Source: Bacilli bacterium (GTDB lineage Bacteria > Bacillota_I > Bacilli_A > RF39 > UBA660). Taken from it: a stretch of 64,000 nt of DNA. Under the pieces are notes generated by a model, which saw only the letters and a list, made by a program, of their open reading frames with translations, was not told the DNA's origin and did not search any database. How positions within the stretch are numbered: the first letter of the stretch is position 1; every line of letters begins with the position of its first letter. Both the position numbers and the translations under genes were made by a program. The stretch spans positions 5,470 to 69,469 of the forward strand of contig CAAGHO010000048.1 in the NCBI GenBank assembly GCA_900769695.1. The letters are read 5' to 3'. Shown in pieces: positions 47,331 through 56,268 of this stretch.

Positions 47331-48413
47331 ATGGGATTAATTAAAGCAGCAGTAGGGGCTGTAGGAAGCACTCTACACGATCAATGGAAAGATTATATAA
47401 GATGTGAGGACTTAGGACAAGATATTTTAATGAAGAGAGTATCAACTCCTAATGGTGTTATTTCAAAAGATAGTGCTATTCAAGTTTCTCCAGGACAAAT
47501 AGCAGTAATATTTCAAAGTGGAAAGATTTTAGATGCAACAGCAGAAGAAGGAATTTATACATTTGATAGTTCAACTTCACCTTCATTTTTTGCAGGACAA
47601 TTTGGGGCAGTATTTAAAGAAATGTGGAATCGTTTTATTTATAATGGCGCTCCTAGTAAAGAACAAGCAGTATTTTATATAAATGCAAAAGAAATTATGG
47701 ATAATAAATTTGGTACACCTGCACCAATTCCATTTCAAGATTGGTCACATGCAATACCAAATCAAATGACAGGAAAAGAAACTCCAATGGGAGTAAAAGT
47801 TAAATGCTTTGGTAAATATACATTTAAAATAGCTGATCCTGCTACATTTATGCAACAAGTTGCAGGTACAGCTGAAGAATATAGAAAAGATCAAATCTGT
47901 GAACAAATGAGATCAGAAGTAATTGGAACATTCCAAAATGTATTAAATGAATTAGGTAATTCAGTACATAAAGTACCAGTATTAGAATTACCAAGTAATA
48001 CAGATGAAATTAAAAATTTAATGGATGAAAAAGTATTTGATGAACCAATTAGAAGAAGAGGAATCAGTATCGTTGGATTTATAGTAGAATCTGTAACATT
48101 AGATGAAGATTCTGAAAAGAAAATCAACAATTACGAATTATCTGCAAATACAGCAATGCAACAAGGTACACTTACTGGAGCTTATGCAAATGCAGTTGTT
48201 GATGCAGCAAATAATGCAAATGGTGCTGCAAATGGTTTCATGGGTGTTGGAATGATGAATATGGCTTCAGGTGGAGTTATGGGTGGAGTAGCAACTAATG
48301 CTCAACCAACACAACAAACAACTCAAACACAAGCAGGTGCTAAATTCTGTTCAAATTGTGGTAGTCCAGTATCTGGAGCATTCTGCTCAAACTGTGGAAA
48401 TAAAATTGCATAA
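47331..48413 (+). CDS. ydjI: YdjI-like SPFH-domain protein with C-terminal zinc ribbon
   Basis: A 360-residue protein of the SPFH 'virion core-like' family, with no membrane helix. AAVGAVGSTLHDQWKDYI is the conserved start, and IQVSPGQIAVIFQSGKILD begins the SPFH fold. A Met/Gly/Ala-rich linker leads to FCSNCGSPVSGAFCSNCGNK, a zinc ribbon. In Bacillus YdjI binds with YdjG/YdjH to recruit PspA to the membrane. The gene ends the operon and is followed by the first poly-G cassette. Confidence 0.85.
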   Translation: MGLIKAAVGAVGSTLHDQWKDYIRCEDLGQDILMKRVSTPNGVISKDSAIQVSPGQIAVIFQSGKILDATAEEGIYTFDSSTSPSFFAGQFGAVFKEMWNRFIYNGAPSKEQAVFYINAKEIMDNKFGTPAPIPFQDWSHAIPNQMTGKETPMGVKVKCFGKYTFKIADPATFMQQVAGTAEEYRKDQICEQMRSEVIGTFQNVLNELGNSVHKVPVLELPSNTDEIKNLMDEKVFDEPIRRRGISIVGFIVESVTLDEDSEKKINNYELSANTAMQQGTLTGAYANAVVDAANNANGAANGFMGVGMMNMASGGVMGGVATNAQPTQQTTQTQAGAKFCSNCGSPVSGAFCSNCGNKIA

Positions 48414-48440
48414 TTTGAAATAGAAAAGATAAAAATTCAA

Positions 48441-48492
48441 AATCAAGCAAAAAATTTTGCTTGATTTTTTATTTCGGGGGGGGGGTTATAAT
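48441..48492 (+). promoter_or_regulatory. Inverted repeat plus poly-G promoter cassette, copy 1 (G10)
   Basis: AATCAAGCAA (48441-48450) and TTGCTTGATT (48457-48466) form a perfect stem that, with the following Ts, can end the ydjGHI transcript. A run of ten Gs (48476-48485) then leads straight into TATAAT (48487-48492). Taking TTGATT (48461-48466) as -35, the spacer is 20 bases, three longer than ideal. Change of the G run by slippage would retune the promoter. Copy 2 lies at 57765-57815. Confidence 0.65.
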
Positions 48493-48524
48493 CATTTTAG
48501 ATAAGAAAATAGGTGGTATCTAAA

Positions 48525-49499
48525 ATGAAGAAAATACTAAAATTCATAAAGCATAACGTATTAGGATTCATAATGGGAGCAGTAATATTTGGAAGTTTAG
48601 GAGTATATGCGGTAACTATTATAGCAGCTTCAAATGTGGGATATTCAGATAATAATGATTTAGGAGCAGTTAATGTTCAAGACGCCATAGATAAACTAAA
48701 TACTAAGGCAACAATAAAAATTAAAGAAGCAGAGGCAAAGTGTCCATCTGGAAATTTATGTGTATTTGCAAAACCAGGTGATTATGTGAAAATGACACCA
48801 ACTTCAACCAGTTATACTATAACTAAAGAATTAACAGGATATAATACTGATGTAATTATTAATCCAAGTGAGTTAAACTTGTGGAGAGTAATAAATGTTA
48901 ATAGTGATGGAACCCTTGATTTGGTATCAGTATATTTATCATCGACTATTGTTGCTTTTCAAGGAAAAACCGGATACCAAAATTTTACATATGTTTTAGA
49001 TCAAATAGCAGCACAATATGCTAATTCAAAATACACAGTGGCTACAAGAAATATGGGTGATAATGGACAGACAAAAACCATAACTGATACTTCGATATTG
49101 AATTCTACAACTTTACCACAATCTTCATCAACCTCAAATTTAAATGTTAATAGTACAAATGAAGCAAAAGGATTAGGTGATATAGAGTACCAGAAAGACT
49201 ATAATCTAGTAAAAAATACACTAGGTACATTAAAAACCAATATAGTTGGTAAAAGAGAAGCTTATTATTGGTTAGCATCTCGTTGTTATATTTATGAATC
49301 ATCTTCTAATTGGATATTTAGTGGTCTTAAAATTGATAATTGGGGTAATCTTAGTCCAGCAAATTTATACTATAATAATAATGGTGTTCTTACAGACAGC
49401 TTAGATAATGCTGTAATTAGACCAATTGTAACTTTAAAAGCTAATCTTGTTCCATCAAGTGGTTCTGGTACAAATTCTTCACCATACGTGTTAGACTAA
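48525..49499 (+). CDS. Secreted or anchored surface protein with DGR-target-type lectin-like domain
   Basis: The start is ATG 48525, 8 bases after AGGTGG; a GTG at 48513 overlaps the site. The 324-residue product has a signal sequence or anchor (VLGFIMGAVIFGSLGVYAVT) and the stalk motif GYSDNNDLGAVNVQDAID shared with the 57848 product. A C-type-lectin/DUF6273-like domain follows. Its end, AYYWLASRCYIYESSSNW to NAVIRPIVTLKANL, has the layout of variable regions in DGR target proteins. No matching template was found, so present diversification is not shown. Expression is probably set by the poly-G promoter. Confidence 0.7.
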   Translation: MKKILKFIKHNVLGFIMGAVIFGSLGVYAVTIIAASNVGYSDNNDLGAVNVQDAIDKLNTKATIKIKEAEAKCPSGNLCVFAKPGDYVKMTPTSTSYTITKELTGYNTDVIINPSELNLWRVINVNSDGTLDLVSVYLSSTIVAFQGKTGYQNFTYVLDQIAAQYANSKYTVATRNMGDNGQTKTITDTSILNSTTLPQSSSTSNLNVNSTNEAKGLGDIEYQKDYNLVKNTLGTLKTNIVGKREAYYWLASRCYIYESSSNWIFSGLKIDNWGNLSPANLYYNNNGVLTDSLDNAVIRPIVTLKANLVPSSGSGTNSSPYVLD

Positions 49500-49639
49500 T
49501 AAAAAATAATATAATGACTTTCGAAATTTAATCTACATAAAGTAGTAAAATTTATTAATGAAGGTAGAATCTAAAACAAATAAAAACTTGATTTTTGTGC
49601 TTTTTCTGATATACTTTAATTTGTAAGGAGACTAGTATT

Positions 49640-50590
49640 ATGAATGAAGAATTTGATTTAGCAAAGAAAAGAATTAGCGTTTTAAATAATTATGGTGAAA
49701 ATTTATCAGAAAAGGACTATATTACTAATCCAGCTATTGGTAGAGATGAACAAATAAAACAAATGATTTTGATTTTATTAACACCAGATAAATCAGCAAT
49801 CTTAGTTGGTAAACCAGGTGTTGGTAAAACAGCAACAATAGAAGGTCTTGCTTATCGTATTCAGAATGGTACTGTTCCAGATGTCTTAAAAAATTATAAT
49901 GTTATTAAATTAAATACTTCAGCATTACTTGGTGTTGATCCTGTAACTGGAGAATCAAAAGTACAAACTCTACTTGATGAATTAAAAAAACAAACAAAAC
50001 TAATTCTATTTATAGATGAAATTCATACTTTAATGGGCACTAAAGGAGAGGCCTTAGACTTTGCTAATATGTTTAAGCCAGCTCTTGACCGTGGTGATAT
50101 CAAGGTTGTTGGAGCAACAACAACAGAAGAATATGAAAGATATATCTTAAGAGATAAAGCCTTTGTAAGACGTTTTCAAAAAGTTGAAATATTTGAACCT
50201 ACAAGAGAAGAAAATATTGCAATATTGGTAGGTACTCTTCCTAAAATAGAGAAAAGAACAGGTGTCAAGATAGGATATTCATCTTTTGTTCAGCAACAAA
50301 TTATGGCTTTTATTACAGATATAACATCAGAATATAAAAGAATCTATGAAATAGGTTCACGTTATCCAGATGTTTCTTTAACTTTAGTTCAAGAAGCTTT
50401 TTCAAATGCATTATTTGATAATAGAAAAGAAGTTAACATTTTAGATTTTAGAAAAGCAATAGAATCAAGTAAAAACATATATCAAGATGTAATAGATAAA
50501 GAACTTCCACATTTTGATGAATTATTCGCAACTGAAATAAAACAAGTAGAAGAAAAAAATACCCTTGGTTACGAAAGATTAGATGGCTAG
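49640..50590 (+). CDS. Single-module AAA+ ATPase related to ClpA/ClpB/ClpC domain 1
   Basis: A 316-residue ATPase. NPAIGRDEQIKQMILILL is the Clp-type lead-in, Walker A is GKPGVGKT, Walker B is LILFIDEIHTLMG, and sensor 1 is VVGATTTEEYERYI. It matches the first AAA module of Clp unfoldases, but the N-domain, the second AAA module and the ClpP-binding loop are all missing. It ends just after the small helical lid. It might be a stand-alone remodelling ATPase. The start follows AAGGAG, and the end overlaps the next gene by 8 bases. Confidence 0.8.
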   Translation: MNEEFDLAKKRISVLNNYGENLSEKDYITNPAIGRDEQIKQMILILLTPDKSAILVGKPGVGKTATIEGLAYRIQNGTVPDVLKNYNVIKLNTSALLGVDPVTGESKVQTLLDELKKQTKLILFIDEIHTLMGTKGEALDFANMFKPALDRGDIKVVGATTTEEYERYILRDKAFVRRFQKVEIFEPTREENIAILVGTLPKIEKRTGVKIGYSSFVQQQIMAFITDITSEYKRIYEIGSRYPDVSLTLVQEAFSNALFDNRKEVNILDFRKAIESSKNIYQDVIDKELPHFDELFATEIKQVEEKNTLGYERLDG

Positions 50591-50978
50591 AATGATAAAG
50601 AAAATAATTTATATTATCAGTATTATTTCTTTAGGTGTACTAACAATCTTAACGAGTCAAATGATTCCAATTATTTTTCAAGCTAATTTACAAGGAATAT
50701 TTTATCTAATAACGGTTATAGGATTACTTATATTCGAATTAATAGAGTTGATTATATCAAAGAAAATAATTAAAAAAATGTATGGTTATAATATTATGAT
50801 AATTCTAATATCAATTTATTTAAGTATTATATATTGTGTGATTTATAGTAATAATGCCTTAAATAGTATTAAATATTATAAAGATAATTTTTTAATAGTA
50901 AGTATTTTAATAATATTAACTATTATAAGTTATTTTTTTATAAAAAATGATTTTAAATCTCAAAGGGAAAATAGATGA
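50583..50978 (+). CDS. Four-helix small membrane protein
   Basis: A 131-residue protein with four membrane helices and short basic loops. It overlaps the Clp-like ATPase gene by 8 bases, so the two are probably made together; the ATPase might act at the membrane through it. No family recognised. Confidence 0.6.
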   Translation: MARMIKKIIYIISIISLGVLTILTSQMIPIIFQANLQGIFYLITVIGLLIFELIELIISKKIIKKMYGYNIMIILISIYLSIIYCVIYSNNALNSIKYYKDNFLIVSILIILTIISYFFIKNDFKSQRENR

Positions 50979-50994
50979 AAAATCTATTTTTTTT
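50968..50994 (+). terminator. Terminator after the ATPase/membrane-protein pair
   Basis: AAAATAGAT (50968-50976) pairs with ATCTATTTT (50982-50990) around GAAAA, followed by more Ts. The stop codon of the preceding gene is in the loop. Confidence 0.75.
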
Positions 50995-51055
50995 CCTCTT
51001 AGTTTGCTTTTTTTTAAATAATTAGTATATAATATTTAAAAGGAGAGTAGATAAT

Positions 51056-52837
51056 ATGTGTGGAATTGTTGGATACATAGGAAAAAGAAACGCTATAGAT
51101 ATTTTACTTGATGGTTTGAAAAAATTAGAATATAGAGGATATGACTCTGCAGGAGTTTGTTTATATGATTCTTCTAATATAGAAATAATTAAAAGTGTTG
51201 GAAGAATTAAAAATTTAGAAGAAAAACTAGATTTTTCTAAAGTCAGTAAATACAGTCGAGGTATTGCTCATACAAGATGGGCAACTCATGGAAATGTAAC
51301 AGAAGAGAATGCTCATCCTCATCAAGTGGGAAAAATTACTTTAGTACATAATGGTATAATTGAAAATGCTGATATCTTGAAAGATGAATTAATAAAAAAA
51401 GGTTATGTTTTTAAATCTAATACTGATACTGAAGTAGTTGCAGCCTTACTTGATTATAATTATGAAGAAGACTTTCTAAAGACAATAGATAAATCTATGA
51501 AAACTTTAAAGGGAAGTTATGCTTTAGGAATAATTGTTGAAAAAGATACTAGTAAGATATATGCTGTAAAAAAAGATTCACCACTTGTTCTTGGAACAGG
51601 AGAAGGTGAAAATTTCTTTGCTAGTGATATTACTGCTATTAATACTTATACAAATGACTTTATATTTTTAGATGAAGGTGAAGTAGCAGTAGTAACTGAT
51701 AAAGATATAACAGTTTACAAAGATTTAAAAAAGGTTGATAAAAAAATAGATACTATTGTAGTTGATTTAGAAAGTAAGAGTAAAAATGGTTATTCCCATT
51801 ATATGTTAAAAGAAATTAATGAAGAGCCTGTTGTTCTTGAAAAAACTTTAAAACCATATTTAGATAATTTAGATTTAATACCAGATATAAGTGAGTATGA
51901 AGTAATTCATATTGTAGCATGTGGTTCTGCGATGTATGCTGGTATGGTTGCTAAATATTTACTAGAAGAAAAAGCAAATGTAGAAGTTATGGTTGATGTT
52001 GCTAGTGAATACCGTTACAGAAATATAAATTATAATCGCAAAACATTAGTTATTTTAATTTCTCAATCAGGAGAAACAGCTGATACTATTGCCGCTATGA
52101 GATTTGCTAAAGAAAAAGGTCAAACTACATTAGCAATTGTTAATGTTAAGACTTCAACTATTGCAAGAGAATCAACCAAGGCTTTATTTATAGAAGCAGG
52201 AGAAGAAATAGCAGTTGCAACAACTAAAGCTTATCTATTACAAGTAGCACTTCTATCACTTTTAAGTTTGAAACTTGCTTATGATAAAAAATTAATTGAT
52301 GATATAACTCCATATCTAGATGAGTTTAGAGTAATTCCTAAATTAGTAAAGGAAACAATAGATAAAGATAATAATTATAAATCTATCGCAAATGAAATCT
52401 ATGAAAAAAATAACTCATTCTTCATAGGAAGAAAGATTGACTATGCATACTGTCTAGAAGGAAGTTTAAAATTAAAAGAAGTTTCTTATATTCACTCTGA
52501 GGCATATCAAGCAGGAGAGTTAAAACATGGAACAATTTCTTTAATAGATGAAGGTATGCCAGTATTTGGAATCTTAACAGATGAAGATATTATTCCCAAA
52601 ACTTTATCAAATGTTATTGAAACTAAAGCTCGTGGTGCAAAAGCAATTATTATTACCTCAAGTTCTGATTTAGGAAAAGACTTTGATTTAGTAATTAATG
52701 TTCCTAAACTAAGTATGTTTACTCAAGGTTTAGTTGTTGTTCCAACATTACAATTAATTGCTTATCATACTGCATCTTTACGTGGATGTGATATTGATAA
52801 ACCAAAAAATTTAGCAAAATCAGTTACTGTTGAATAA
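51056..52837 (+). CDS. glmS: Glutamine-fructose-6-phosphate aminotransferase
   Basis: A 593-residue enzyme making glucosamine-6-phosphate for the cell wall. The N terminus MCGIVGYIG supplies the Cys2 nucleophile of the glutaminase. HTRWATHG and HNGIIENADIL follow, and two SIS isomerase domains carry CGSAMYAGMVAKYLLE, ISQSGETADTI and the final DKPKNLAKSVTVE. The start follows AAAGGAGAG. Only 78 bases separate it from the previous gene and hold a terminator, so there is no room for the glmS ribozyme common in Firmicutes. Confidence 0.97.
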   Translation: MCGIVGYIGKRNAIDILLDGLKKLEYRGYDSAGVCLYDSSNIEIIKSVGRIKNLEEKLDFSKVSKYSRGIAHTRWATHGNVTEENAHPHQVGKITLVHNGIIENADILKDELIKKGYVFKSNTDTEVVAALLDYNYEEDFLKTIDKSMKTLKGSYALGIIVEKDTSKIYAVKKDSPLVLGTGEGENFFASDITAINTYTNDFIFLDEGEVAVVTDKDITVYKDLKKVDKKIDTIVVDLESKSKNGYSHYMLKEINEEPVVLEKTLKPYLDNLDLIPDISEYEVIHIVACGSAMYAGMVAKYLLEEKANVEVMVDVASEYRYRNINYNRKTLVILISQSGETADTIAAMRFAKEKGQTTLAIVNVKTSTIARESTKALFIEAGEEIAVATTKAYLLQVALLSLLSLKLAYDKKLIDDITPYLDEFRVIPKLVKETIDKDNNYKSIANEIYEKNNSFFIGRKIDYAYCLEGSLKLKEVSYIHSEAYQAGELKHGTISLIDEGMPVFGILTDEDIIPKTLSNVIETKARGAKAIIITSSSDLGKDFDLVINVPKLSMFTQGLVVVPTLQLIAYHTASLRGCDIDKPKNLAKSVTVE

Positions 52838-52891
52838 AAATGTATAAATCTTATCAATTTTTACCATTATAATAATGGAAGGAGAGATAAG

Positions 52892-53431
52892 ATGAAACTT
52901 AAAAAGATACTTGCTATTTGTTTAGGAATTTTCATACTTGTTGGTTGTACTAATACTAATAATACTCCAAGTAAAAAAGTAGAAGATTTCTTAAGTAAAT
53001 ATCAAAAACTAGATGATGATGTTTTAACCCAACTTGACTTAACACTAGATAATGATCAAGATATGAGTGACGATCAAAAGAAAGATTATCGTGCACTTAT
53101 GGAAAAACAATATCAAAATTTATCTTATAAGATTACAGACGAAAAAGAAGAAGATGACACCGCAACAGTAGAAGCTGAAATAGAAGTTTACGACTATCAA
53201 ACATCAGTTACAAAATCAACAGAATATTTCAATTCTCATAAAGATGAATTTGTAACAGATGCTGATAAAGATGGCACTAAAAAGTTTATTGATTATAAGA
53301 TAAAAGAAATGAAAAATGTATCTGATAAGACAAAATATACTATGACTTTTAATCTTACAAAGAATAACGGAGAATGGATACTTGATGATATTACAGATAC
53401 AGATAGACAAAAATTACATGGTTTGTATTAA
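52892..53431 (+). CDS. Putative lipoprotein
   Basis: A 179-residue protein with a lipoprotein signal (KKILAICLGIFILVGC; lipobox LVGC, Cys20). It is then acidic, with DDDVLTQLDLTLDNDQDMSD and a C-terminal NTF2-like or beta region (KYTMTFNLTKNNGEWILDDI). TATAAT at 52868-52873 is its likely -10, and GGAGAG precedes the start. No family recognised. Confidence 0.8.
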   Translation: MKLKKILAICLGIFILVGCTNTNNTPSKKVEDFLSKYQKLDDDVLTQLDLTLDNDQDMSDDQKKDYRALMEKQYQNLSYKITDEKEEDDTATVEAEIEVYDYQTSVTKSTEYFNSHKDEFVTDADKDGTKKFIDYKIKEMKNVSDKTKYTMTFNLTKNNGEWILDDITDTDRQKLHGLY

Positions 53432-53452
53432 GACTAGAAATAGTCTTTTTTT
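53431..53452 (+). terminator. Terminator after the lipoprotein gene
   Basis: AGACTA (53431-53436), a GAAA tetraloop, TAGTCT (53441-53446) and a run of Ts. Confidence 0.75.
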
Positions 53453-53469
53453 CTTGATATAATTTATTT

Positions 53470-54159
53470 ATGAAAAAATATAGTTTAAATAATCAAATAG
53501 AAAAAGTTTTAATGGGTAAAGCTACTAACTTTTTAAATCCAATAGATACTAGATATGTAATTAATAGATTAAAAGGTATGGATTTTACATATAAAATATT
53601 TTATCTATATAAAGAATCAGAAAAGTTAATTGTGTATAATGATGATGTTGATATAACACTATTTGAGATAGAATCTAAGATATTATTAACACATAGTCAA
53701 ATACTTGGTAGTTTATTTTCTCATAATTTAGATGAAGCTATGTTTGGAGATATTGTTATTATAAATGATAAGTATTATATAGCTATTGTTAACAAAATAA
53801 AGAACTATTTTATTAATAATTTTAACATGGTAGGTAAAAATAAAATAAAGTTACATGAAGTTAGTCTAGATCAAGTAAAAGACTTTATTCCTAAATATAA
53901 AGAACTTAAGATATCTATATCATCACTAAGAATAGATAATGTCATCTCTAAAGTTATACCAACTAGTAGAACTATTAGTAAAGAATTAATAGATAATGAT
54001 AAAGTTTTCATAAATTATGAAGTTTTAAGTAATAAGAATTATTCTTTAAAGGAAAATGATATATTTTCTATACGTGGTGTTGGTAAATTCAAATTAATAA
54101 GTATTGGACCTCTAGTAAAGAATAATAAGTATCAAATAGTTATAAAAAAATACATTTAA
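53470..54159 (+). CDS. ylmH: YlmH-like S4-domain RNA-binding protein
   Basis: A 229-residue protein with a two-part N-terminal domain and a C-terminal S4 domain (SLRIDNVISKVIPTSRTISKELI, then VFINYEVLSNKNYSLKENDI). It matches YlmH, which binds RNA and has been linked to rescue of stalled ribosomes and to cell division in Gram-positive bacteria. It is encoded away from the usual sepF-ylmG-divIVA cluster. Only a short spacer separates it from the terminator before it. Confidence 0.8.
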   Translation: MKKYSLNNQIEKVLMGKATNFLNPIDTRYVINRLKGMDFTYKIFYLYKESEKLIVYNDDVDITLFEIESKILLTHSQILGSLFSHNLDEAMFGDIVIINDKYYIAIVNKIKNYFINNFNMVGKNKIKLHEVSLDQVKDFIPKYKELKISISSLRIDNVISKVIPTSRTISKELIDNDKVFINYEVLSNKNYSLKENDIFSIRGVGKFKLISIGPLVKNNKYQIVIKKYI

Positions 54160-54205
54160 TATTATAAAATTACAATCTTTGACATATATTTTTTTAGGTG
54201 ATATT

Positions 54206-55237
54206 TTGAAAAAATATATGTTTTTTTTATTATTAATTCTATTTCTTTTTCCATTAAATGTTTTTGCAGTTACTGATACAGCAACATCATCGATTGTAAT
54301 GGATATGGATAGTGGAAGAATTTTATATAGTAAGAATAAAGATGAAAAAAGACTAATTGCCTCAATTACAAAAATAATGACTTCAGTTATTGCTTTAGAA
54401 AAAGGAAAATTAAATGATGAATATCAAGCTGGTGAAGAAATTTTAGAAATGTATGGTACTAGTATTTATTTGGAATATAAAGAAAAAATGAAACTAGAAG
54501 ATTTATTATATGGATTAATGTTAAGAAGTGGCAATGATGCTGCAGTTGTTATTGCTAATAATATTAGTAAAAATGAAGAAACATTTGTAAAATTAATGAA
54601 TGCTAAGGCTAAAAAATTAGGAATGAGTAATACTTCTTTTAGTAATTGTCATGGTCTTGATGAGAAAACCAAAAACTATTCAACTGCCTATGACATGGCT
54701 AAACTTTCAAGTTATGCTTATACTAATTTTAAAGAATATCGTAAAATCGTAGGTACTAAAAAGTATAATGTTCAAACAAAAAATAAAAGCTATTTATGGT
54801 ATAACAGGAATAAACTTTTATCATCTTATGAATACTGCACAGGAGGAAAAAATGGATATACACCAAGTGCTGGTAGAACACTTGTAACAACAGCAAAGAA
54901 AAATAATCTTAATTTAACAGTAGTTACTTTAAATGATGGAGCAGAATACGTTACCCATAAAAATTTATATGAATATGCCTTTAGTAACTATAAAAGATAT
55001 AAAGTAGTAGATAAAAATAATTTTAGTATTAGTAAATCATTTTTTAAAGACGATTTGTATATAAAAAAATCATTTTATTATCCTTTAAAAGAAGATGAAG
55101 TTGATAAAATCACAACAAAAGTTAAGATAAATAAGAAAAAAAGATATAAAAATAATGAAGAAGTAGGAAATATAGATATTTATTTAGACAAAGAAAAAAT
55201 TGCTTCAATTCCAATTTACGTAAAAATAAAAAAGTAG
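54206..55237 (+). CDS. D-alanyl-D-alanine carboxypeptidase (penicillin-binding protein, DacA/DacF type)
   Basis: The start is TTG 54206, 5 bases after AGGTG; an upstream TTG (54179) precedes the ribosome site. The 343-residue product has a signal peptide (KYMFFLLLILFLFPLNVFA). The three penicillin-binding motifs are present: SITK near residue 53, SGND, and KNGYT in place of KTG near residue 215. It trims pentapeptides of the wall. It confirms that this organism builds peptidoglycan. A bidirectional terminator overlaps its end. Confidence 0.9.
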   Translation: MKKYMFFLLLILFLFPLNVFAVTDTATSSIVMDMDSGRILYSKNKDEKRLIASITKIMTSVIALEKGKLNDEYQAGEEILEMYGTSIYLEYKEKMKLEDLLYGLMLRSGNDAAVVIANNISKNEETFVKLMNAKAKKLGMSNTSFSNCHGLDEKTKNYSTAYDMAKLSSYAYTNFKEYRKIVGTKKYNVQTKNKSYLWYNRNKLLSSYEYCTGGKNGYTPSAGRTLVTTAKKNNLNLTVVTLNDGAEYVTHKNLYEYAFSNYKRYKVVDKNNFSISKSFFKDDLYIKKSFYYPLKEDEVDKITTKVKINKKKRYKNNEEVGNIDIYLDKEKIASIPIYVKIKK

Positions 55238-55250
55238 GAATCTACTTTTT
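55229..55250. terminator. Bidirectional terminator between the carboxypeptidase and the phosphoesterase-like gene
   Basis: AAAAAGTAG (55229-55237) and CTACTTTTT (55242-55250) are perfect arms around GAAT. Both flanking genes end in it. Confidence 0.75.
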
Positions 55251-56165
55251 ATTTGTTAAACGATAAAAATTAATACTTGGATTATTAAATATTCTAAATC
55301 CTATAGTTTTAGATACCAATCCTCCAGAAATATAAATATCAGTACTATTTTTCTTATAATATGGATTAATATATTTACTAGAACCTTCCTGCTTAATAAT
55401 TCCTCCAATACCAGGTATTACTATTTCTCCATTTAATGAATTTCCAGCAAGAACTAAATCAGGATTATAATTAGTAATAATTTCATCTAAATCTTCAGTC
55501 TCACTCATTATAGAAATTGTATAAATATTAGAATTGTGTGTTTCTTCATTGAAATATTTAAAAGCTTCTTCTATATTTCTTTCATTATTTACATAGCTAG
55601 AAAGCCCTACTAATAGAATAGGAGTATTATTGTTGTATATTAGATCATAAGAATTATCTAAGATAATAAAATCACTTTGATTCATAATCGTTGTAAAAAT
55701 ATCCTTATTATCATCTTTACCATATACAGCATATTTACTAGTAGAGGCATTAATTTTTTTTAAAGAATTAATTATTTTTTCTTTTTCTTTAATACTTAAT
55801 TCATAATTTTTATTAATTAAATTACCAGTAAAAATTACAATATCAGGCTTTCTTTTATTAATCACTTTTACTAAATTATCTAATTCTTCTTGAGAAATAT
55901 TATTGCCATAATCAATATCTGTAAAGTGAATAATTTTATTTCCATTAAATGAATCAGGTATTTTTTGATTAGTAATTCTTACTTCTTTTACAATTAATCC
56001 TAGAGTAGTAGCGTATTTAGCATAAAAGTATAATGAGAAAAAGAAGATTATAATTATAATTGTTATCTTGAAGAGTAATTTTACTATTTTTTTTCTTTTT
56101 TCACGAGACTTTTCTTCTTCTATTTCATTTTGAATATCTTTATTTTTTTCTTGTCTTGTTACCAT
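55242..56165 (-). CDS. Membrane-anchored calcineurin-like phosphoesterase with replaced metal ligands
   Basis: A 307-residue protein starting at ATG 56165 behind GGTGAA. A basic/acidic N terminus leads to one helix (ITIIIIIFFFSLYFYAKYAT) and a metallophosphoesterase fold of the YkuE/YaeI type. The metal-binding motifs are recognisable but altered: IIHFTDIDYG where DxH is expected, VIFTGNLIN where GD is expected, VYGKDDN for GNHD/E, and LAGNSLNGEI for GHxHGGQ. With most ligands lost it is unlikely to hydrolyse phosphoesters; a binding role is more likely. The spacing of all motifs is intact, arguing against random decay. Confidence 0.75.
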   Translation of the reverse strand: MVTRQEKNKDIQNEIEEEKSREKRKKIVKLLFKITIIIIIFFFSLYFYAKYATTLGLIVKEVRITNQKIPDSFNGNKIIHFTDIDYGNNISQEELDNLVKVINKRKPDIVIFTGNLINKNYELSIKEKEKIINSLKKINASTSKYAVYGKDDNKDIFTTIMNQSDFIILDNSYDLIYNNNTPILLVGLSSYVNNERNIEEAFKYFNEETHNSNIYTISIMSETEDLDEIITNYNPDLVLAGNSLNGEIVIPGIGGIIKQEGSSKYINPYYKKNSTDIYISGGLVSKTIGFRIFNNPSINFYRLTNKK

Positions 56166-56268
56166 AATATTCACCAATTATATTGTAACATAATATATAA
56201 AAAAATATTTTAAAAATTACAAAAAAATGATATCATTAGTGTATAAGAAAAATAAGGAAGTGAAATTT

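Noticed and set aside
48476..48485. Poly-G as a pure assembly artefact
   Set aside because: Two separate copies with different lengths lie at the same position relative to TATAAT, which artefact would not explain.
53470..54159. Ribosomal pseudouridine synthase instead of YlmH
   Set aside because: It has an S4 domain but no pseudouridine synthase catalytic motif, and the S4 part is C-terminal.
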